Positions 37,292 to 46,760 are shown, numbered from the stretch's first letter. The stretch is DNA of 64,000 bases from Qipengyuania flava (GCF_011762005.1 NZ_JAASQU010000002.1:434001-498000), one strand, 5' to 3'. Numbers and translations: made by a program. Notes: a model not told the origin generated them from the sequence alone.

Positions 37292-38838
37292 CAGGCCTGC
37301 TCCGTCTGCTGTTCGGCCGCCTGCTGGTATTCGTCGCGCAATTCGCGCTTGTACAGCTTGCCATTGGCCTCGCGCGGGAGCTGCGCGCGGAAGTCGAACA
37401 GCTTGGGCATCTTGATCTTGGCGAGACTGGGAGCGAGGAAATCGCGCAGTTCGGCCTCGAGCGCTTCGCCTGCCTCGGCCATGTCCATCGGCTGCACCAC
37501 GGCGACCACCTTCTCGCCGAAATCGGGGCAGGGCGCGCCGATGACTGCAGCGTCCATCACCTTGTCATGCGTCACCAGCAGGTTCTCGATCTCCTGCGGG
37601 TAGATATTGACCCCGCCCGAGATGATCATGTGGCTCTTGCGGTCGGTGAGAAAAAGAAAGCCATCCTCGTCGACATGGCCGATGTCGCCCAGCGTCATCC
37701 AGCCCTTGGGGTGCATCGCCTCGCGCGTCTTCTCGGGGTCGTTGTGATAGGTCGGGATCTGGTCGTTTTCGAAGAACAGCAGCCCGTCCTGGCCGGCCGG
37801 CAGCTCTTCCCCTTCGGCATCGCAGACATGCAACGTGCCGTGGATCGCCTTTCCGACGCTGCCCGGGTAAGTCAGCCAGTCCTCGGCCTTGATAAGCGTC
37901 ATGCCGATGCCTTCCGAGCCGGCGTAATACTCATTGATGATCGGCCCCCACCATTCGATCATTTCGCGCTTGATCGGGACCGGGCACGGCGCAGCGGCAT
38001 GCAGCGCGCGCTGATGGCTGGAAAGGTCGTAGCGCGTGCGCACTTCGGGATCGAGCTTGAGCATCCGGACGAAATGGGTCGGCACCCACTGGCTGTCGGT
38101 GACCTTGTATTTCTCGATCGTCTCGAGCGCGTGTTCCGGATCGAACTTCTCCATCACCACGACCGTGCCCCCCAGCCGCTGGGCGGTGGTGCACCAGCCG
38201 ATCGGCGCCGCATGATAGAGCGGGGCGGGCGAGAGATAGACCATGCTGCCATCGGCAGGCATGCCCGCGCCCATCACCGCCAGGCCGACCAGCGGATTGA
38301 TCGCGAGGATGTCGTCGTCCTCCGGCGGTGCGGGCTTCACCCCCTTGGGCCGGCCGGTGGTGCCCGAGGAATAGAGCATATACTGCCCCGGTGCCTGGTC
38401 GGCGATCGGTTCGGACGGCTGCGCGGCGAGCGCCGCCTCGTAATCCTCGTCGCCTTCTCCGCCGACGATCAGCAGCGGCAAGTCCGGACATTCACTGCGG
38501 ATGCCTGCGATCGCTTCGGCATAGTTCGTGCTTGTAAGCAGAAACTTCGCGCCTGCATCCTTGAGGATATAGGCGATCTCGGGCGCGGTCAGCCTGGTGG
38601 AGATCGGCACCATCATCGTGCCTGAGCGCTGCGATCCCCACACCACCTGCAGGTAATGGACATTGTTTTCCATCAGCACGGCGAAATGATCGCCGCGCTC
38701 GAGCCCGCGCGCGCGCAGCAGCTGGGCGAAGCGGTTCGCATAGGCATCCATTTCGCCGAAGGTGACGGTTTCGCCGCTTCCCGCCATGATCATCGCGGGA
38801 TGGTCGGGACGCGTCTGCGCATGGGTGATGGGGTGCAT
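37291..38838 (-). CDS. Acyl-CoA synthetase (AMP-forming)
   Basis: Adenylate-forming ligase of 515 residues activating a carboxylic acid to its CoA thioester. Seen: the AMP-binding P-loop YSSGTTGRPKGVK (about 155-167), the A5-type motif INEYYAGSEGIG (about 300), the hinge motif TLGDIGHVDEDGFLFLTDR (about 388-406), and the catalytic Lys in REANGKLYKRELR near the C-terminus. Coupled by overlap to the P450 downstream. The substrate is probably a hydrophobic acid handled by the P450; this is inference. Confidence 0.93.
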   Translation of the reverse strand: MHPITHAQTRPDHPAMIMAGSGETVTFGEMDAYANRFAQLLRARGLERGDHFAVLMENNVHYLQVVWGSQRSGTMMVPISTRLTAPEIAYILKDAGAKFLLTSTNYAEAIAGIRSECPDLPLLIVGGEGDEDYEAALAAQPSEPIADQAPGQYMLYSSGTTGRPKGVKPAPPEDDDILAINPLVGLAVMGAGMPADGSMVYLSPAPLYHAAPIGWCTTAQRLGGTVVVMEKFDPEHALETIEKYKVTDSQWVPTHFVRMLKLDPEVRTRYDLSSHQRALHAAAPCPVPIKREMIEWWGPIINEYYAGSEGIGMTLIKAEDWLTYPGSVGKAIHGTLHVCDAEGEELPAGQDGLLFFENDQIPTYHNDPEKTREAMHPKGWMTLGDIGHVDEDGFLFLTDRKSHMIISGGVNIYPQEIENLLVTHDKVMDAAVIGAPCPDFGEKVVAVVQPMDMAEAGEALEAELRDFLAPSLAKIKMPKLFDFRAQLPREANGKLYKRELRDEYQQAAEQQTEQA

Positions 38839-38931
38839 GATAGGCCTTTCTTTCCTCTCCGTCGGTCCGCATCGCGTGCGGACTCGTCCAGTTTCGAGAA
38901 GAAACCTACCTAAGCCTCTCGCATGGGCAAG

Positions 38932-38966
38932 AAAAAAGGCGGCGGGATTGCTCCCGCCGCCTCTTT
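38932..38966 (-). terminator. Intrinsic terminator after the M23 peptidase gene
   Basis: Ten-base perfect arms GGCGGCGGGA (38938-38947) and TCCCGCCGCC (38952-38961) enclose a four-base loop. On the minus strand six T residues follow (38937-38932). It lies 30 bases past the M23 stop and isolates that gene from the acyl-CoA ligase downstream. A TCTTTT tail on the plus strand makes it partly bidirectional. Confidence 0.88.
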
Positions 38967-38991
38967 TGCAAAACCCGAAGTGCTTTTCTGC

Positions 38992-39672
38992 TTATTCCTC
39001 GTCGCCGTCGCCCTGGCCGCCGGTACCGGTCGCGAGCGCGAAAGCGCGCTGGGCTTCCGATTCGACCATATAGGGAACCGGGTTCACGGCACGCCCGTCG
39101 ATGCGGACTTCATAATGCAGGTGCGGTCCGGTCGAACGGCCGGTCGAACCGACATAGCCGATGATGTCACCCTTCTTCACGCGGGTGCCGGCCTTGACGG
39201 TGATGCCCGACATATGGGCGAAACGGGTCTGGAGATTGGCGCCGTGCTCGATCGCGACATACTTGCCGTAGCTCGAGAACCATTCGGCCTTGCTGACGTA
39301 ACCATCGGCAGTGGCGTAGATCGGCGTGCCGGTCGGCGCGGCCAGGTCGACCCCCTTGTGGCTGCGACGGCCGCCAAGAACGGGATGGGTCCGCATGCCG
39401 AAATCGCTGGTCAGCCGGGTGTCGTCGAGCGGCATACGCGAGGGAACCGATACGCGTGCCGCGGCGGGCGTATCGCGATCGAGCTGGTCCCACTGCGCAA
39501 ACAGCTGCTGGAACTGGGCGTCATCACCCTTGGGCGCGGCGTCGGTGACCTTGCTCATGTCGATCGCGCCGACCGCTGCGGCGGCATTGGTTTCCTGCGC
39601 CTGCGCCGGAGCGGCGGCAATACCGAAACCGGCCGAAACTGCGAGAGCAAGCGTTGCGCGCTTGGTGATCAT
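38992..39672 (-). CDS. Secreted M23-family peptidoglycan endopeptidase (LytM domain)
   Basis: Periplasmic zinc metallopeptidase of 226 residues acting on peptidoglycan cross-links. Seen: a signal peptide ending after AAPAQA (about residue 25), then the LytM domain with zinc ligands in SHKGVDLA (H and D, about 104-108) and the HxH motif PHLHYEV (about 179-185). The first ligand His is in MRTHPVLG. The domain is complete, so it is likely an active enzyme rather than an EnvC-like activator. The C-terminal tail is Gly/Asp-rich. Ends at a strong terminator. Confidence 0.93.
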   Translation of the reverse strand: MITKRATLALAVSAGFGIAAAPAQAQETNAAAAVGAIDMSKVTDAAPKGDDAQFQQLFAQWDQLDRDTPAAARVSVPSRMPLDDTRLTSDFGMRTHPVLGGRRSHKGVDLAAPTGTPIYATADGYVSKAEWFSSYGKYVAIEHGANLQTRFAHMSGITVKAGTRVKKGDIIGYVGSTGRSTGPHLHYEVRIDGRAVNPVPYMVESEAQRAFALATGTGGQGDGDEE

Positions 39673-39810
39673 GCTAACCCGTCCATCCGGCGCTTTTGCG
39701 CCTGTTAGATCTTTGGCGAAGCCGGCGTCCCATGCCGTTTTCGCCCTTTCTACGTCACTGCCGGAACCCCCCGGCGTCTCGTGAGTTTGGGTTATCGGTG
39801 AAAAAACTGA

Positions 39811-40611
39811 TCACGCAAGCGCAGCGTAGAAGTCTCGCGGCAAGCCGCCTGCCAAACGCGCCGAGTCGTTGAACGGCCCTTTCAGCACTCCCGAAAAATG
39901 CACCTCGACCAGCTTTTGCCATGATTCTCGCGGTTTTTCGTCGCGTTCGGCACAAACGGCATGAAAATGCTTGGAGCCGACAGCGACATGACGAATTTCG
40001 TCGTCAAGGATTCGCTGCAGGATTCGCGCGCCATTTTCATCTCCCTGCGCGCGAACACGCTCGAGCGTGGCAGGGGTAACATCAAGTCCGCGCGCTTCCA
40101 GTACCATCGGCACGATCGCCAGTCGCGCAGCGACGTCATGAGCGGTATCCTGCGCCGCGCTCCACAAGCCGTCATGGACCGGCAGCGCTCCGTATCGGCT
40201 ATCCAGCGCTTCGAGCTTGCGTGCGATCAGCGCGAAATGCATCGCCTCATCGGCGGCGACACTCAGAAAATCATCGACGAACGCCCGCTCCATTGCGGCA
40301 CCGAAGCGACCGGCCATGTCGAGCGCGAGGTCGATGGCAGCGAACTCGATATGCGCCAGCGCATGCCACAGCGCGATCCGGTTACGCTGCGAACCCATCT
40401 TGCCGCGCCTGGGCATTTGCGAGGGTGGCAGCAGCTCGAGCGAAGCGGGCCAAGCGGGACGATCGGGCATGGCGACGTCGAATTCGCATGCCAGGCGGCC
40501 CAGACGCCAGTCACGCGCCACCTGACGCGCAGCGAAGACCTTCGCTGTCGGTTCGCCGGTGAGGAGCGCCTCGCGAATTGCCTGCGCGACGGTACGACGC
40601 GGTGACGTCAT
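39811..40611 (-). CDS. DUF455 ferritin-like protein
   Basis: All-helical protein of 266 residues of the DUF455 family, which has a ferritin-like four-helix fold with metal-binding Glu and His. Seen: candidate ligands in HALAHIEFAAIDLALDMA (about 83-100), ADEAMHFALIARKLE (about 118-132) and DDEIRHVAVGSKHF (about 203-216), matching the ExxH pattern of di-iron proteins. Function is unproven. The start overlaps the bcp stop by four bases, so it is the third gene of glnE-bcp-DUF455. The partner peroxiredoxin suggests oxidative stress or metal handling. Confidence 0.87.
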   Translation of the reverse strand: MTSPRRTVAQAIREALLTGEPTAKVFAARQVARDWRLGRLACEFDVAMPDRPAWPASLELLPPSQMPRRGKMGSQRNRIALWHALAHIEFAAIDLALDMAGRFGAAMERAFVDDFLSVAADEAMHFALIARKLEALDSRYGALPVHDGLWSAAQDTAHDVAARLAIVPMVLEARGLDVTPATLERVRAQGDENGARILQRILDDEIRHVAVGSKHFHAVCAERDEKPRESWQKLVEVHFSGVLKGPFNDSARLAGGLPRDFYAALA

Positions 40612-41081
40612 GCCGACCGGACGGCTTCGAGCACCTCTTCTGCATGCCCCTTTACGCGTACCTTAGGCCAGATGCGCAGGATGCGACCCTCTGAGTCCAG
40701 CAGGTAGGTGCTGCGGATCATGCCCATGTAGGTCCGTCCGTAATTCTTCTTCTCGCCCCAGACGCCAAGCGTATCGGACAATCCGCCTTCCGCCGCATCG
40801 GTCGCAAGTTCGACCTTGAGATCGTGCTTAGCGATGAAGTTCTGGTGTTTCTTCGCCGAATCCTTGCTGACGCCGATCAACCGGACGCCGGCCGCGTCGA
40901 ACGCGGGCTTGAGTTCAGTGAAGTCCTTTGCCTCGGTCGTACAGCCCGGTGTGTTGTCCTTGGGGTAGAAGAAGATCACCGCCTTGCGTCCGGCAAGGTC
41001 GGCTTTCGTCAGGCTGCCACCATCGGGGGTTTCCATCGTGAAATCGGGGAAGGCGTCGCCCTCGCCATAGCTCTTGCTCAT
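40608..41081 (-). CDS. bcp: Bcp/PrxQ-type thioredoxin-dependent peroxiredoxin
   Basis: Peroxidase of 157 residues reducing hydroperoxides. Seen: the peroxidatic Cys in FYPKDNTPGCTTEAKDF (about residue 47), the only cysteine in the protein. The resolving Cys found five residues later in E. coli Bcp is replaced, so this is a 1-Cys form that needs an outside thiol. The ATG at 41081 shares one base with the glnE stop. The position inside a coupled operon with glnE is common in alphaproteobacteria. Confidence 0.93.
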   Translation of the reverse strand: MSKSYGEGDAFPDFTMETPDGGSLTKADLAGRKAVIFFYPKDNTPGCTTEAKDFTELKPAFDAAGVRLIGVSKDSAKKHQNFIAKHDLKVELATDAAEGGLSDTLGVWGEKKNYGRTYMGMIRSTYLLDSEGRILRIWPKVRVKGHAEEVLEAVRSA

Positions 41082-43759
41082 CAATCCATCTCCAGTTTCT
41101 CGCCGAACACATCGTGCCACACCGCCGCGACGTCTTCGCGCGCGGCACGCAGGCACAGGGTCAGATCGTCATAGTCCCCGCAACCGCTCTGCCGCGCCAG
41201 CAGCGTCGCGGCAGCCGCCCCAGGACGTTCGAGTTCGGGAGCGAGCAGCCGCGTACCCACCAGCAGCCGGGTCATCAAGCCATGCGCATCGACGAGCGCG
41301 GGGGGCAGGTGATCCGCGGCGACCAATTGCGCGATCGCTTCGCCCAGATGCGGGACGAGCGCCTCGCGATGCCGGAGCTGCAAATAATGAACGAGGAACT
41401 CCAGATCCACGAGACCGCCGCGCAGCAGCTTGGCATCCAATGGGCCCTTGGGCGGTTTGTGCGCGGCCATCTCGTGGCGCATCTTGAGCACATCGGCGCG
41501 CAGCGCATCGCCGTCGCGCTTCCGGCACAGGATATCCAGCACGACATCGCAGACCGTATCGCGCGCCCTGTCGCTACCGACCAGCGCGCGGGCACGGGTC
41601 AACGCCATGTGTTCCCACGTCCAGGCATCCTCGCGCTGATAGCGGGCGAAACTGTCGATGCTGACCGCGAGCGGCCCCTGCGCGCCCTGCGGTCGCAGCC
41701 TTGTATCGACCTCGTACAGCGCGCCCTGCGCGGTCGGCACGCTGAGCGCTGCGGTCACCCGTTGAGCCAACCGGTTGAAATAGAGTGTCGCCCCCAACGG
41801 CCGCGGCCCGTCCGATTCACCCTCGTGCGTTCCGGTAAACAGGTAGATGATGTCGAGATCGGAAGCGTGCGTCAGCAGCCCGCCGCCGAACCGGCCCAGC
41901 CCCAGCACGATCAACTCGCAACCCGCGATGCGGCCGTGCTTGGCGACGAATTCCTCTTCCGCCGCTTCCACCGCCACTTGCAGCGCCGCCTCGGCGGTGC
42001 GCGCCAGTCCGGCCGCAATTTCCAAGGGATCATGCGCCGCCTCGATCAATTGCACGGCGAGCGCGAATCGCGTCTCGCCGGTGATCACGCGCAAGCGGTC
42101 GAGCCGCATCTCGTAGTCGTCGCCGCGTTCTCGCCGCCGCATGGTATCGGCCAGTTCCGCGACCCCTGCGGGCAAGTCGAAGGCGGTGCGATCAATCAGC
42201 GCATCGAGCAGGTCGGGCCGCCGGGCGAGTTCGTCGGCCATCGGCGGCGCAAGCGTGAGACAATCGGCGATCAGCGCAAACAGTCCGGGCCGCGCCTCGA
42301 GCAGGCGGAACAGATTGATCGCGCTGGGCAGACGCGCGATCAAGCTTTCCCAGCGGATCACAGCTGCATCCGGATCGGGCGAGCCGGCGACCGAAGCGAG
42401 CAGGTCTGGACGGATCGCCTCGAACGCGCTGAGGGCGGCGCTGCTGCGAAGCGCGGGGTACTTCCCGTCGGTCCATCCGGTCACCCGCTCGACCAGTTGC
42501 GCGGGCACTTCGGCGGGGGCGCTGCCTTCGCTCAGCACGTGCGGCGCGCTGCGAGGGACCGAGATGCGATCTTCGTCGAGCAGCGCATCGAAGCGTTCGG
42601 CGATCGGCCGCGCGTGTTCCGACACCAGATCGACAAGCTGGGCGCCCTTTTCGAGCCCATGTAGCTGCGCCACGGCCTCGAGCGCCTCGCCCGCCGGCAG
42701 CGTGTGCGTCTGCTTGTCCCCGATCATCTGCAAGCGGTGTTCGATCGTCCGCAACCCGTCATAGGCCTCGCCCAGACGCCGCGCATCGCCGGGCCGGATG
42801 CGCGCTGTTGCCGCCAGCGCGTCGAGCGCTGCCCGCGTTCCGCGCGCGCGCAGCGTGTGGTCGCGCCCGCCATGGATCAGCTGGTGCGTCTGCGCGAAGA
42901 ACTCGACCTCGCGGATCCCCCCGCGGCCGAGCTTGAGATTGTAGCCAGGTTCGGGACTCCCCGGTCCGCGCTGTTCGTCGCGAATGCGATGGGTCAGTCG
43001 GCGAATTTCGTCGATCGCACCGAAATCGAGGCTCCGCCGCCAGACGAAGGGCCGGATATGATCGAGAAACGCTTCACCGGCAGCGATGTCGCCCGCACAG
43101 GCGCGTGCGCGGATATAGGCAGCGCGTTCCCAGGCCAGCGCCGAACTCTCGTAATGCGTGATGGCCGCTTCGAGCGGCAATGCGAGAGGGCTGACTTCGG
43201 AGGCCGGGCGCAGCCGCAGATCGACGCGGAAGACGTACCCTTCGCTGGTCACTTCGGACAGCAGGCGCACGGTCTCGCGCGCATAGCGCTGGGCCGCCTC
43301 CCCCGGTTCGTCGCGCTGGCGCCGCGGCAGCGTTTCGGGATCGTACAGCAGGATCGGATCGATATCGGAAGAATAATTGAGCTCGCCCGCACCATGCTTA
43401 CCAAGTGCCAGCCCGATCATCCCGATCGGTTCGGCGTCGGGCACGCGCTTGCGAATCGCGGCTTCTAGCGCCGCGTGCAACGCGCGGTCGGCAAAGGTCG
43501 AGAGTTCGCGCATGACCTTCTCGAGATCGAATGCACCGGCAAGGTCTCCGACTGCGAGCACCAGCGCGAGCCCCAGCCGTTCGCGCCGCAGTGCGGTGGC
43601 GACATCGGCATCGCGCGACTGCTTGGCGAGCAGCAATGCCGCCTCGCCCTGCCCGTCTGCCAGCAGTTCGGCGAGGTCGGCGCGTCGTTCGAGCGCATGC
43701 GCGAGAAACGGCGCATGGGAGCGCGCGCGATGCAGCGCGGAGGTCCAGTCGGCATCCAT
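41081..43759 (-). CDS. glnE: Bifunctional glutamine synthetase adenylyltransferase/deadenylylase
   Basis: Controls glutamine synthetase by adding or removing AMP in response to nitrogen status. Seen: 892 residues from the ATG at 43759, which has AGGGAG about 8 bases upstream; a start 19 codons earlier is possible. The N-terminal deadenylylase nucleotidyltransferase has GKHGAGELNYSSDIDPILLYD (about 130-150). The C-terminal adenylyltransferase has GLGRFGGGLLTHASDLDIIYLF (about 620-640). Each is followed by a helical GlnD/PII-type domain. First gene of glnE-bcp-DUF455. With gltBD and the large GDH it makes nitrogen metabolism a theme of the window. Confidence 0.95.
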   Translation of the reverse strand: MDADWTSALHRARSHAPFLAHALERRADLAELLADGQGEAALLLAKQSRDADVATALRRERLGLALVLAVGDLAGAFDLEKVMRELSTFADRALHAALEAAIRKRVPDAEPIGMIGLALGKHGAGELNYSSDIDPILLYDPETLPRRQRDEPGEAAQRYARETVRLLSEVTSEGYVFRVDLRLRPASEVSPLALPLEAAITHYESSALAWERAAYIRARACAGDIAAGEAFLDHIRPFVWRRSLDFGAIDEIRRLTHRIRDEQRGPGSPEPGYNLKLGRGGIREVEFFAQTHQLIHGGRDHTLRARGTRAALDALAATARIRPGDARRLGEAYDGLRTIEHRLQMIGDKQTHTLPAGEALEAVAQLHGLEKGAQLVDLVSEHARPIAERFDALLDEDRISVPRSAPHVLSEGSAPAEVPAQLVERVTGWTDGKYPALRSSAALSAFEAIRPDLLASVAGSPDPDAAVIRWESLIARLPSAINLFRLLEARPGLFALIADCLTLAPPMADELARRPDLLDALIDRTAFDLPAGVAELADTMRRRERGDDYEMRLDRLRVITGETRFALAVQLIEAAHDPLEIAAGLARTAEAALQVAVEAAEEEFVAKHGRIAGCELIVLGLGRFGGGLLTHASDLDIIYLFTGTHEGESDGPRPLGATLYFNRLAQRVTAALSVPTAQGALYEVDTRLRPQGAQGPLAVSIDSFARYQREDAWTWEHMALTRARALVGSDRARDTVCDVVLDILCRKRDGDALRADVLKMRHEMAAHKPPKGPLDAKLLRGGLVDLEFLVHYLQLRHREALVPHLGEAIAQLVAADHLPPALVDAHGLMTRLLVGTRLLAPELERPGAAAATLLARQSGCGDYDDLTLCLRAAREDVAAVWHDVFGEKLEMD

Positions 43760-43861
43760 CGGCAGCTCCCTGCCGCAATGCGCAGCGGCTGCGCAAGCTT
43801 GCCCTTGCGCGGTCATGCTGACAGAAGCGCGCGCAGACGCTTTCGAGAGGACCCGCTAGCC

Positions 43862-45556
43862 ATGAAACGTTTCCTGCTTGCCGCCAGCACCGCGCTGTTG
43901 CTGACCGCCTGCGACGTCGGGATGGATCCCGCGATGGACACGCTCGACATGCCCGAGGTGGCTGACGGAACGCTTTCCGAAGACACGATGAAGCGCGTAA
44001 CCGAACGGCTTTCCTCGGACGAATTCGAAGGCCGCGCGCCGGGTACGCCAGGCGAGGAGAAGACCGTTGCCTATCTGATCGAGGAATTCGAGAAGGCCGG
44101 ACTCGAACCGGGCAACAACGGCAGCTGGGTACAGGAAGTGCCGCTGGTCGAGATCACGGGCAAGGATTATGCGCCGTTGACCATTGGGGGCGCCGAGGGC
44201 GGCCCGATCGAGCTCGAATACGCCAGCGACTGGGTCGGGGTCAGCTATCGCGAGGACGTGCAGACCACGCTCGAGGATAGCGAACTGGTCTTCGTCGGCT
44301 ATGGCATCAATGCGCCCGAGAAGGGCTGGAACGATTACGAGGGCCTCGACATGGCGGGCAAGACCGCGGTCATCCTCGTCAATGACCCCGACTTCGGCGC
44401 GGAAACACTTGAGGGCCCGTTCAACGGCAAGGCCATGACCTATTACGGCCGCTGGACCTACAAATACGAAGAGGCCGGGCGCCAGGGGGCGGCCGGTGCG
44501 ATCATCATCCACGACACCGAACCGGCCAGCTATGGCTGGAACGTGGTCGAAAGCAGTTGGTCCGGCCCGCAGGCCTATGCCTCGCGCGGGGAAAACCCGC
44601 CGCCGATGACGCAGGTCAACGGCTGGGTGCAGAAGGAGGTCGCCGAACGGCTGTTCGCCGCGGCGGGCAAGGATTTGGGCGAACTCGCCGCCGCCGCGCG
44701 GGAGGAAGGCTTTGCGCCCGTGCCGCTGGGCCTGACCGCGTCGACCAGCTTCCGCAACGACATCCGCACCTTCGCCTCACAGAACGTGATCGGCATGCTG
44801 CCGGGCAGCGAGCGCGCAGACGAATATGTGATGCACACCGCGCATTGGGACCACCTTGGCCGGTGCACGCCCGCGCCCGATGGCGACGACATCTGCAATG
44901 GCGCGGTCGACAACGCGACCGGCACCGCCGCGCTGGTCGCGCTGGCCGAGGCGCATGCCAAGGCCGGTCCGGCCAAGCGTAGCCTCGTCTTCCTCGCGGT
45001 GACCGCGGAGGAATCGGGCCTGCTCGGCGCGGACTATTATGCCGCCAATCCGGTGTTCCCGCTCAACCGGACGGTCGGCGGGATCAACATGGACGCCTTC
45101 CTGATGGCGGGCGCGGCGAAGGACGTGACCGTGGTCGGTCCGGGCAAGTCGCAGCTCGACCTGTTCCTCGACAAGGCGCTGATGAACGACGATCGCGTCA
45201 CCACGCCCAATCCCAATCCCGAAGCGGGCTATTACTACCGCTCGGACCATTTCGCCTTCGCCAAGCGCGGCGTACCGATGCTCTATCTCGATGGCGGCGA
45301 AGACCTCATCGAAGGCGGTACCGAGGCCGGTGCGGCGGTGGCAGCCGATTACCGCGAGAACCGCTATCACGGCCCGAAGGACGAATACGATCCTAACTGG
45401 GACTGGTCGGGCGTGATGAGTGATCTTTCGCTGTTCTACCGCATCGGACGGATGCTGGCAGATAGCGGCAGCTGGCCCAACTGGAACGAAGGCGACGAGT
45501 TCAAGGCGACGCGCGACGAAGATTGCGCCGCCGAAGGCGCGGGCTGCGGCGCCTGA
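43862..45556 (+). CDS. Lipoprotein M28-family zinc aminopeptidase
   Basis: Exported peptidase of 564 residues. Seen: a lipobox LTAC at 14-17, a PA-type insert (about 110-260), and the M28 zinc ligands in order: HTAHWDHLG (about 323), NGAVDNATG (Asp, about 345), AEESGLLG (catalytic Glu and ligand, about 381), GINMDAF (Asp, about 407), and YYRSDHFAFA (His, about 463). All are present, so two-zinc exopeptidase activity is expected in the periplasm. Divergent from glnE. The next gene, agmatine deiminase, begins 25 bases later. Confidence 0.92.
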   Translation: MKRFLLAASTALLLTACDVGMDPAMDTLDMPEVADGTLSEDTMKRVTERLSSDEFEGRAPGTPGEEKTVAYLIEEFEKAGLEPGNNGSWVQEVPLVEITGKDYAPLTIGGAEGGPIELEYASDWVGVSYREDVQTTLEDSELVFVGYGINAPEKGWNDYEGLDMAGKTAVILVNDPDFGAETLEGPFNGKAMTYYGRWTYKYEEAGRQGAAGAIIIHDTEPASYGWNVVESSWSGPQAYASRGENPPPMTQVNGWVQKEVAERLFAAAGKDLGELAAAAREEGFAPVPLGLTASTSFRNDIRTFASQNVIGMLPGSERADEYVMHTAHWDHLGRCTPAPDGDDICNGAVDNATGTAALVALAEAHAKAGPAKRSLVFLAVTAEESGLLGADYYAANPVFPLNRTVGGINMDAFLMAGAAKDVTVVGPGKSQLDLFLDKALMNDDRVTTPNPNPEAGYYYRSDHFAFAKRGVPMLYLDGGEDLIEGGTEAGAAVAADYRENRYHGPKDEYDPNWDWSGVMSDLSLFYRIGRMLADSGSWPNWNEGDEFKATRDEDCAAEGAGCGA

Positions 45557-45581
45557 ACGGGCCTGGTGGAAGAACCGATCC

Positions 45582-46574
45582 ATGGGTTTTCGCATGCCGC
45601 CCGAATGGGCCCCGCAGGACTGGCTGTGGATCGGTTTCCCGCACGATGCGGATGAGTGGCCCGACGTTCTCCCGCGCGCGCAAGAACAGATTGCCGCATT
45701 CGCCAACGCCGTGGCCGAGAGCGGGCAGGAGGTCCGCCTGCTGGTGCGCGACGCCGCGAACGAGGCCCGCGCTCGCCAACTGACGCACGGCGCGGTCACG
45801 CTCGAACGGCGCAGTTACGGCGATGTCTGGCTGCGCGACACCGGCCCGCTGGTACTGTGCGACGGCTCGGGCAACCGCGTTGCGCGCCGGTTCGGCTTCA
45901 ACGGCTGGGGCGGTAAATATCTGATGGACGGCGACCAGACGGTCGGCGCCGAACTGGCCGAAGACGCAGGTCTCCCGCTGGCAACGGCCGACTGGATCCT
46001 AGAAGGCGGGGCGATCGATGGCGACGGAACCGGACTGGTGGTCACGACCGAGCAGTGCCTGCTCAATCCGAACCGCAACCCGCAGCTGTCGCGTGCTGAG
46101 ATCGAGGACCGGCTGACCCGCGATCTGGGCTTTACGCGCGTGCTATGGCTGGGCAAGGGGCTGATCAACGATCACACCGACGGGCATGTCGACAATCTCG
46201 GGCGTTTCGTTGCGCCCAATGTGCTGTGCCTGCCGCACGCGACCGGGCCCGACGATCCGAATGTTCATATCTACGCCGACGCGCAAACGCGCGCCGAGGC
46301 CGCGGGGGTTATCGTGAAGACCATTCCTTCGCCCGGGCGCATTACCAGCGGCGATCATATCGAACCGGCCAGCTATGCGAATTTCGCGATCACCAGCCAT
46401 CTCGTGGTGGTCCCGACTTTCGGCAGCCCGCATGACGAGGCAGGCGTTGCAGCGGTGGCGGAACTGTTTCCCGATCGCGCAACCATCGGCCTGCCGGGCG
46501 ACGCGGTGCTGGCCGGCGGCGGAGGTTTCCATTGCGCCAGCCAGCAGATGCCTGCTGCCGACTGGACGCCCTGA
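45582..46574 (+). CDS. aguA: Agmatine deiminase
   Basis: Converts agmatine to N-carbamoylputrescine, a step of polyamine synthesis or arginine use. Seen: 330 residues of the PAD-type fold, MPPEWAPQDWLWIGFPHD at the N-terminus, DVWLRDTGPL (about 83-92), catalytic His in NDHTDGHVDNLGRF (about 197-210), and the nucleophilic Cys in GGGGFHCASQQ near the C-terminus. MPPEW four codons later is an alternative start. The amidohydrolase partner AguB is not in the window. It follows the M28 gene and may share its transcript. Confidence 0.93.
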   Translation: MGFRMPPEWAPQDWLWIGFPHDADEWPDVLPRAQEQIAAFANAVAESGQEVRLLVRDAANEARARQLTHGAVTLERRSYGDVWLRDTGPLVLCDGSGNRVARRFGFNGWGGKYLMDGDQTVGAELAEDAGLPLATADWILEGGAIDGDGTGLVVTTEQCLLNPNRNPQLSRAEIEDRLTRDLGFTRVLWLGKGLINDHTDGHVDNLGRFVAPNVLCLPHATGPDDPNVHIYADAQTRAEAAGVIVKTIPSPGRITSGDHIEPASYANFAITSHLVVVPTFGSPHDEAGVAAVAELFPDRATIGLPGDAVLAGGGGFHCASQQMPAADWTP

Positions 46575-46625
46575 GGGTCGGCCCGGCGACGCGCTTTAAC
46601 CCTTCGTTAGGGATTGCAGCCGAGA

Positions 46626-46760
46626 ATGGCGGCCATGCCCAAGGCCACGATCCTTACCCGCTCGACTGCTGCCGCAACGGCTGCGGATGTGGCGCGCGTG
46701 CTGATCGTCACTGGCTGCGCGCTTGCGCTGGTGCTCGCCGGCCCCGTACTGCCGCTCTGA
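46626..46760 (+). CDS. Small hydrophobic open frame (44 residues)
   Basis: Short frame with strong G/C third-position bias and a hydrophobic C-terminal half (residues 22-44, RVLIVTGCALALVLAGPVLPL), which could be one membrane helix. A second ATG at 46635 has GAGA about nine bases upstream and may be the real start. It stops four bases before the TauE gene's end on the other strand. Not recognised; real or chance is undecided. Confidence 0.35.
   Translation: MAAMPKATILTRSTAAATAADVARVLIVTGCALALVLAGPVLPL

Noticed and set aside
39673-39810. Spacer upstream of the M23 gene considered as a riboswitch, because some M23 genes are controlled by ydaO-type elements
   Set aside because: I cannot match any riboswitch core; only a small GGCGC/GCGCC stem is clear.
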